This document shows positions 49,101-64,000 of a stretch of DNA of 64,000 nt, piece after piece. This DNA is from Acanthornis magna (lineage: Eukaryota > Chordata > Aves > Passeriformes > Acanthizidae). The notes beneath the pieces were generated by a model. The model was given only the letters and a program-made list of their open reading frames with translations. It searched no databases and was not told the DNA's origin. Position numbers and translations under genes: made by a program. The stretch is taken from assembly GCA_036785705.1 (NCBI GenBank), contig JAWUZG010000084.1, positions 6,755,001 to 6,819,000 of the forward strand, read 5' to 3'. Numbering within the stretch: position 1 is the first letter of the stretch; each line of letters begins with the position of its first letter.

Positions 49101-49593
49101 CATCCCGCAGTCTAAATAATGCTGTCCTGACCAAGCTAAAGCTGAGGAATCCTTGTCCTAATGCCTGTGCCCGTCCCACAGAGCTGCAGGTGAGCAGTCA
49201 CAGCAGCAGCAGCCAGCACTTGGACCTGTCCCCTGCTCTAACTCCCGACAATTCCCTTCTCCTGGGCAGTACAGGACAGCAAAATGTCCACTGAGCTGAA
49301 GAGGCACACAGCTGGAGGTATTCTAAAGAAAAAGAAACTAATTTACAGCCTAATTTTGGCACCCATTACCAGGCACTACTGATCACTTGACTACCACTGT
49401 GCCTCTCTCTTCTGAGAACAGCATCAAAAACTAGACAAGAATGAAGACAGAGTGAAGTCAGTGTGATTTTCTACCTAAAGAAACTTTCAAATTTGTTTAA
49501 GTGTTTGCTTATTTGAGACTTTTATATAAAGCAAAATTACTCTTCCTCAGACAGGGTACTAGAAATGAAATATTAATTACAACAAGAACAGTT

Positions 49594-49651
49594 CAGGTAA
49601 ATTATTAAATCAATTTGAAATACAGGTAAATTATTAAATCAATTTGAAATA
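49594..49651. repeat. 29-bp perfect tandem duplication
   Basis: The unit starts CAGGTAAATTATTAAATC and ends TTTGAAATA. Copies are at 49594-49622 and 49623-49651 with no mismatch, so the event is recent. Confidence 0.95.
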
Positions 49652-50066
49652 CACTTTTCAAAACTCTTCCAAAATGTTTATTTTTACATCTCATTTAAAC
49701 TGCAATCCATTACCAAAACAATCATCTATTATCTAACCACATATTCCTGAGGTTCCTTTTCTGCAATGATACAGACAAATCGCTTTTGACACAAACACAA
49801 CTTGAAAGCTCAAGACATTAATGCAGTAATACAAAGAAACAAGCCATGAAAACACAGTTACATCGTACTCTGCCATTCTAAAGCTGCATGGCAAACGCAC
49901 AAAGCTAACAATATACTACGTCTATGTTAAAAAGCTGCTAGGTAAGGACAGTCTAATTTAATTTTTCAGGTACCATCACCTAGAATCTGCAACAGAAATA
50001 TCTGGTATATAGTCTGGTAAGACAGCAGACACACAAAATTTGAAGCAGAATCTCGATAAAACAAGA

Positions 50067-50096
50067 GGAAATGTTTGCTTTGGAAATGTTTGCTTT
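50067..50096. repeat. 15-bp perfect tandem duplication
   Basis: GGAAATGTTTGCTTT occurs twice in direct succession (50067-50081, 50082-50096). Confidence 0.95.
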
Positions 50097-51149
50097 GAGA
50101 CTGTAAGGTTGAAGTTCCTGCATCCCTGGACCAGAAATAACATTCCTTACAAACAGTGGTATCACTCTGCATATGATGACAGATGCAATTCTTTAATAGT
50201 TTAAAATAAACCCTTAAAAAAATTTAAACTTGAGTGGAGCTGCTCAACCACAGCCTCATTTTAACAGAAAATTTAAACTTGCACAGAAGTCATGCCGTTT
50301 TTTCTGAATGAAAAAGCACCACAAATAAGGCCTCATCAGAAAACAAAATAAAAATCTTTGCGTTATTCAGGGTCATTTCTCTAGAGGAGCAGCTTCTCGT
50401 TATCCTTTCTATAAGAAGTTCTAGTGGGAAAAAAAAAAAATGAAGGGAACGCCAAGAGCAATTGTAAAAAAAAAAAAAAAAACAACCCATCACAAAATTT
50501 TAAAAAAGGTTAAAATGCTTTTGAATTTTGGCGAGGTGAGCGAGAAGCAGCAAAACAGCTGTATTTCAGAAGGCCGGAAGGTGCCAGGACCTGCTCCCGG
50601 GAGAGCGCGGCCAGGGCCGCGCTGGAACGCCGCGACTCGGGGCACGAACAGCGGATTTTCCTCCCGGAGCCTGCGCGGGTCCGGCCGCGCGCCGGGCCCA
50701 GGCAGCCCCGGCCGCCGCTGCAGCTTTAATGCCGCGCTGCAGCCGGCAGAATGGAAATACCGCATTTAAAAAATAACAGCAATGTATTTTTAAAAATTAC
50801 ATTAAAAATTAGGGAAAAAAACCCAAACAACGGGAAAAAATGCAGAAATAAATGAACCACCCCGATTTAGGCACGGCGGGCGCGGGGCCCGGAGCGCCCC
50901 GGCCCGTGCTCCCCTCGCCCCCCGCCCGTGACGCAGGGCCGAGCGGGCCCGGGGGGGCGGCCCGGGGGACCCCCGCGGGCCCGGCGGGCGGGGAGGGGCC
51001 GGGCGGGCCCCGCGGAGCGGAGCGGCTTTATCGCCGCAGCTCTGCCGCTCGGGTCGGTGCCGCCCGCGCCCCGCTGCCCCTGCCCGCCTCCCCGAGCACC
51101 GCCGGCGGGCGCGGCGGGCGCGCGGCGCGGCGGCCCCGTCCGGAGATGG

Positions 51150-51300
51150 CGGAGGGAGCATAAGGCACACTGGGTAAAAGCACATTTATATACGAACCTC
51201 GCCGAGAAATTTTCCAACAATTCCTCCGTCCGACCACCATGCACCAGGACAGGAAACGGCCGCTCGGCACCGCCCGCCCGCGCGGCACCGCCCCGCGCCC
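51150..51300 (-). other. ZNF143: Probable ZNF143 noncoding first exon and start-site region
   Basis: The first coding exon has its own acceptor seven bases before the ATG, so a noncoding exon must exist upstream. This region, just downstream of three CCAAT boxes, is the best candidate. A possible but weak donor GAG|GTTCGT is at 51198/51197. Exact start and donor are not established. Confidence 0.4.
51159..51176 (-). promoter_or_regulatory. Staf/ZNF143 binding site (SBS)-like element
   Basis: The minus strand reads TACCCAGTGTGCCTTATG. Against the remembered 18-position Staf consensus YWCCCRNMATSCMYYRCR it agrees at 15 positions (mismatches at the M, A and penultimate C). It lies in the promoter of the gene for the very factor that binds this motif. 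Confidence 0.6.
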
Positions 51301-51338
51301 CGCGGGCGGGGCCCAGCAGCGCCGACTCCGCCGCTCCC

Positions 51339-51415
51339 ATTGGCCGCGCCGCGCGCGCCGCCGCCGCCGCCGCCCGCCATTGGCCGCCTCCGGGCCGCGC
51401 GGCGGTGCCCATTGG
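51339..51415 (-). promoter_or_regulatory. Triple CCAAT (NF-Y) box cluster
   Basis: ATTGGCC on the plus strand (GGCCAAT on minus) occurs at 51339, 51379 and 51411, spaced 40 and 32 bp. Regularly spaced NF-Y boxes are typical of bidirectional CpG-island promoters. Confidence 0.7.
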
Positions 51416-51770
51416 CCGCGCGCCCGCGGCCCCGCCCCGCGGCTTCATGGCGTCGCGGCTGTGCCGGGCGCGGGGCCGCCGCCATTTTGTGCCGCGGGCA
51501 GCGAGGCGTCCGCGCGCCAGCGGGGAGCGGCGCCATTTCCTTCCCTCCCTCGGCGGGCGCCGCGTAGGGCGGCAGCGCCTGAGGCGGTGGGGACGGGGAG
51601 GGGACGGGCAGCGGCCGCTGGGCCCCCCGGGGAGCGGATCCGGCTCGGCGGGGCCATCCGGGCCCCTGTGGGCCTTGCGCGGGTCCCCGCGGGGCCGCAC
51701 GGCCGGGCCGGGGCAGCGAGCGCTCTGCCTTTCCCTTCCCGGCCTCCTGCCGCATTATCTCTGGCTGCCA

Positions 51771-54134
51771 TTCCAGTCCGGCTCTGGGGGATGAGGACGC
51801 TGTGCTTAAGGCTATGCTTGGGAGTCTTAATCCGTACGTGATTTTTAGGTATGAAAGCGTGTAATAAATAGTTCAACAGCTTCCCGTTTAAGGCAGGCAC
51901 AGGGTGTTAACGGTTAATTCCGTATGTGATTTTTCATGAAAACCCTGTTGCGCAGTTGAGCGAATTACCACCATGGATGGGACAGTAAGCCCAGCTCTAA
52001 TGGACTTACTCCATCTTCCTGAACATCAGTGATGTAAAAACATGGGCGTTTTTCTCCAGAATAACATTTCAAAAGTCCTGCAGTCCAAAATTCATGCAGT
52101 TGTACAAAAAGCTAAAAAAAAAAAAGCTTATTCCCAAACAGGCGTTATTGCAGATTTGATTTCTTAATTTACTGTTTCCTAATTGTAATTCTTAAGCCAA
52201 GTACAAACTGCAGCCATTAGTTTTGTTCGAGGTACAGCAGCAGAGAAATACCCTAAATAAAATCCTATTTCTGATTTGCCAACTCCCCCCGTATTAATAG
52301 ATTATTTATTAACATCTCTCTGAAATGCTCTAGTTTCCCATTCTGAAGTGCTTTGTTTCCAGCATCAACAGTTTGCTATGAAAAAAAATACACAAACCAG
52401 TGACACACCATTTAAGATAAAGCTACATTTTGATTGAAAAGTAACTGATAATCAGCAGCAGACAAAGCTTTTCCATATTGCTCGTTCTGGATGTGTAGAA
52501 GGTTGGACAGTGAAAATAATAAACCCATCGACCTTACCCGGTATATCCATTACTATGCATAATTGAAATCACCTGCATGTTTATTGGCAGGTAGTCAGTA
52601 ATTGCTCCACTGCAGAATTGATAAATCTTGCAGTGGTAGTCCTAGACTATAAGAGATTTGACGACCTTTGCTGTACTACACTGACACCTATTAATAGTTC
52701 TTTTAAGGCAGTGATCTAGGATGAAAAAAAAAATAATTAAATTTACTCTGTATGTCAGCATTTTTTAAAAGTGCCTACTTGTTTATATTTAACACAGTTA
52801 AAGAGAACTGTGGTTGTGCCTAATACTTGTTTGGAGAAGTATTTTGGAGAGGGAAATACAAACCTTCAAGCTATGCAACTTGAGCAGGACGCTACTGTAA
52901 GGATACAGCTACATTCAAAACACCACACTGAAATAAGTGAAGATAAGGATTTGCTTCAGATGTTTATTAATCCAAGGAGATCTTCCATAATAGAAAAAAC
53001 AGAGGCTTTAAATTTCCCAGCTCTTCCTTTAGAGTTGCTTTATCCTTGAAAATGGAATGGATAAGTGCAAGTTCTAGGAGGAAGATCAATTTTTAATTTG
53101 ACATAAGTGTATCACTGAAATTGATATATTGCATCACAAAATGCGCTATCACCACCAACAACAATGCAAAATTGTTTTGCAATTTATATAAATACATTTC
53201 TTGGAGCAAAGGAAAGCAAAGTTCTAGATCCATTCTTAAAAAAGATGCTCCTTGCTAACCAGTCTAGTGACACATAAAAGCACCCTTGAAGTAAGACTGT
53301 ATTCCTCATACCAAGATAAAATTCTTCCCTTGACTTGTGACTTGAAAAATAGAATTGTTCCAGAACTGACAATGGCACTAAAATTGGTGATTTCCCCCTA
53401 TTTTTTTGTCATTTGCTTTATACATGAAGCCTTCTCACTGCTGCTGTCACATCTTCTGTCATGAGGCCCAAGTGGCTCATCTGTCCTCAAAGGTTCTCAT
53501 ACATTTTTTTGGATGCCTGCGAAGGTACGCAGATACCCAACAACCAGATGTTCAGAAATTATTCATGTCAAACTGGGTGTTCCCAAGGAATGCACAGGAG
53601 AAGGCATGCTGGAAGTACGTCTGTCAGCTTTTTCTACAAAAATAAAAACTTGTCTAGATTCCCTGGGGGCCAGAGCACATCTGTACATGCCCATGAGTTA
53701 CAGTCACAAAACCCCAAATAAGTTCTGCTCTGTGCACTTGGGCAGTCACCTAAAGATGCACAGGAACTACCCTGGGTCTCACACCACCACCAGGATGGAT
53801 ATTCCCATCCAAGGCTTCATTATTTTGGCTTTTTCACAGCAGGTGCTTTGCTTTTCAAGTGTCCCTTTGGTACTGGGGTAGGGCAGCGTGGCACTGCAGC
53901 TCTGGCTCAGTGTCCCACCTTGGCACCGCAGGTGCAGGGAAATGGTTACCAGAGCAAGGCGGCCCAGAGAGGAGGGGCTGGACAGCTCAGCAAGGAAACC
54001 CCAAAACCACCACCAAATCCTGCTACTCTGCTGATGGAAAAAAACACACCACACAAACCAATTTTCTGAAGACTGCATTTTGAGTATCATAATATATATA
54101 TATGTGCATTTCATTTTTACAAATAAAAACTCAG
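51771..54134. other. ZNF143-IPO7 spacer
   Basis: About 2.4 kb between the ZNF143 promoter island and the presumed IPO7 poly(A) site. Apart from the candidate plus-strand ORF, it shows a locally GC-richer patch at about 53860-54000 that I cannot classify. No RNA gene seen. Confidence 0.6.
51973..53049 (+). CDS. Candidate divergent two-exon small ORF, unknown product
   Basis: I do not recognise this. On the plus strand an ATG in an ideal context (ACCACCATGG, 51973) is followed after four codons by a good donor (ACA|GTAAGC, 51985). An acceptor ATTTAACACAG at 52796-52797 opens a frame of 83 codons (52798-53046) ending TGA at 53049; both are phase 0, so the join gives 87 residues. The second exon contains LEKYFGEGNTNLQAMQLEQD and FINPRRSSIIEKTEALNFPA. 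It would be transcribed away from ZNF143 out of the shared CpG island. No family, no homologue known to me; a noncoding divergent transcript or chance ORF remains possible. Confidence 0.3.
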
Positions 54135-54140
54135 TTTATT
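54135..54140 (-). terminator. Candidate distal IPO7 poly(A) signal
   Basis: AATAAA on the minus strand. A second one at 55062-55057 may be a proximal alternative. Assignment is inferred from position. Confidence 0.45.
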
Positions 54141-55700
54141 TTTAACCTGTATTTAAATTTTGGAGGCTTACATTAAATTAAGGTAGCTTGTTTAATATCA
54201 ATTGTAACAGCAGGTGACATTTTTATATAAAAACAGCCTAACGAAAAAAAAAAACCCAAACATTTGATTTAAAAGACCTGACGCCAATGATCTCAAGGCA
54301 AGATCAAATGCCAATGGATTTTGCTTTTAAAAAAGAAAAAGGGGGCATTTAAGCCAACCCGTTCACAGCCTCTCCCTGCTGGCTTCTTCATACAGTGGTT
54401 TTGATAGTGGTCCCAGAGGGAACTGTATTTTGCCTCTCTAGCTAAAATACTAGTTACTACAGCAACTTTGAAGGAAGAAAATTGTAGCTTCAAAACTGAA
54501 AGATTGGCGAAACTTCAAATACACTGTCTGGATCAGGCAGACAACAGCACACACTAATGCTGCAGTGCAAGAAGAGGGGGAATGAAATGCAGGAGTAGTG
54601 CACTGGCACTACCATGAGCTGGAAAAAGAGTATTTTGCACAATTGGGGAAAAAAAATTGCATTTATATACCAGAGCTCAGGTCAGCCAATGACATTGCTG
54701 TGTTTTTAATAGATTGCATATGTAGATGTTTCACCCATACACTTCAATTGACCTTAAGAACTTCACATCTCATTTACCTGCTTTAGAGAGGATAACTTTT
54801 TGCTTTGTGCTTACAGTACACATTTGTTCAACTTTCTAGCTTGTACAGTGAGATCTTTAAAAAAAAACAACAAAGGACACAGAGGGTGTTGCTATTTTTT
54901 CTTTAGCAGCAATGAAGTATCACTAACCCCTTTTTACATATCCGAATTCAAGTCACAACCAGAGGTGACTGCACCACAAAGTCACCAGGTACAAAACGGC
55001 TAGTTCATTTTAAATTAATAACTTGAAATTATTTTCCCCAATACATCCCTTATTTTTTTATTTTTATAAACAGCAAACATTTTGCTATTTTTGTACATAG
55101 GCTAGCAGGCTTGTTTCAATATGAAAGTGCTAATTCATTTACAGATTTATCAGTTATGTAGTGCTACATTAAGTGTCCAATATTCTACATATGAACAATC
55201 TTGATAAATGGAAATGATGAAGATTAAGTAAGGCTATCTGATTACCTTATCTTATTTACATTAAAAGAATAGACACCCAGTAGTAGGGATAGAAGGGAAA
55301 GAAACTGGGCAAATACTCATACTGCCACAGGTGTAAAAATTAAGTCTGCCTTCTAGCTTGTACTGTAAATGAGACATTTTAAATAGTCCTGCAGCCCATG
55401 TCTATTTTTTTTTCCTCAGAAAAAGAAAAGCTGCCTTCATGACATCCCCTCTTGATTTCCGATCTCCAAAGTGTGTCATTTGAAGCTTTAAATTCAGATT
55501 CTTCCTATCTTCAAAAAAACCTCTGGTTTGCTTTCCAGTATTATGTTGTATAATCAGGTCCCACTTCTGGGGCATTTGTCCAATCTATTTATAAATTAGT
55601 TTAGAGTGAGTTGTAGATAACATGAACCAGTTCTGGAACCACTATTGGGAGGAACACAAGCTCTTCACTACAATCACACAGTAGCAGGAAAAGTGATAAT
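54135..55700 (-). other. IPO7: IPO7 3' UTR, likely extent
   Basis: AT-rich sequence after the stop. Minus-strand AATAAA hexamers are at 55062-55057 (about 640 nt past the stop) and 54140-54135 (about 1.56 kb past). The more distal is taken as the main end by analogy with the long mammalian 3' UTR. Alternative ends are likely. Confidence 0.5.

Positions 55701-64000
<8,300 letters not shown>

Larger units (their letters stand above)
39009..51197 (-). other. ZNF143: ZNF143 intron 1 (between noncoding exon and first coding exon)
   Basis: About 12 kb. It contains a MIR-like relic (40625-40755), a CR1 fragment (42325-42500), a compact hairpin (46087-46137), perfect short tandem duplications (49594-49651, 50067-50096) and C- or G-homopolymers near 43437 and 44738. 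The exact 5' limit is unknown because the donor of the noncoding exon is uncertain. Confidence 0.65.
50560..51770. promoter_or_regulatory. ZNF143: CpG island and promoter region of ZNF143
   Basis: A second sharp GC/CpG-rich block. It holds three ATTGG (minus-strand CCAAT) boxes, a CCG trinucleotide run (about 51356-51373), YY1-like GCCGCCATTTTG (51478-51489) and GCGCCATTT, a TATA-like minus-strand TATATAAA (about 51192-51185) and a Staf-type site. Long open frames here are composition artefacts. Confidence 0.9.

Noticed and set aside
50867..51900. Long open frames (up to 288 codons) over the ZNF143 CpG island
   Set aside because: Same composition effect; no homologue, no splice logic, and mutually overlapping on both strands.

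Overview
This is a eukaryotic, vertebrate window: AT-rich DNA with two sharp CpG islands (about 4440-5720 and 50560-51770) and three multi-exon genes, all on the minus strand. The genes read WEE1 (5' part, left edge), ZNF143 (complete coding region) and IPO7 (3' part, right edge). In transcription order this is IPO7 > ZNF143 > WEE1, the order and common orientation I know from human 11p15.4. Interspersed repeats of the CR1 LINE type, including a 3'-end copy at 4044-4250 of the kind common in birds, together with short introns and intergenic spacers, point to a bird (at minimum a sauropsid). The species cannot be read from the sequence.

Region by region. 1-5171: WEE1 coding exons 1-5, from the initiator methionine to the middle of the kinase N-lobe; the remaining exons lie left of the window. 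4440-5720: WEE1 CpG-island promoter with E2F-, NF-Y-, CHR- and E-box-like sites. 5720-13800: WEE1-ZNF143 spacer with no recognisable gene. 13800-51300: ZNF143, with 15 coding exons (14508-39001) adding up to exactly 638 codons plus stop, four N-terminal activation repeats each on its own exon, seven C2H2 fingers, and a 12 kb first intron reaching back to the second CpG island. 51770-54100: short spacer with a candidate divergent plus-strand two-exon ORF. 54135-64000: IPO7 3' UTR and last nine coding exons (411 residues), covering the end of the HEAT-repeat domain, the acidic region and the C-terminal tail.

Functionally, WEE1 is the nuclear kinase that inhibits CDK1, ZNF143 is a promoter-binding zinc-finger activator with a good match to its own binding site in its own promoter, and IPO7 is a nuclear import receptor. 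They are neighbours by conserved synteny, not an operon. Exon boundaries were set by hand from splice consensus, reading-frame phase and remembered family sequences; every internal phase joins correctly.

No unmistakably new biological system was found. The observations most worth checking are the divergent ORF beside ZNF143, the Staf/ZNF143 site in the ZNF143 promoter, a NAGNAG tandem acceptor in ZNF143, and several strong hairpins in introns.
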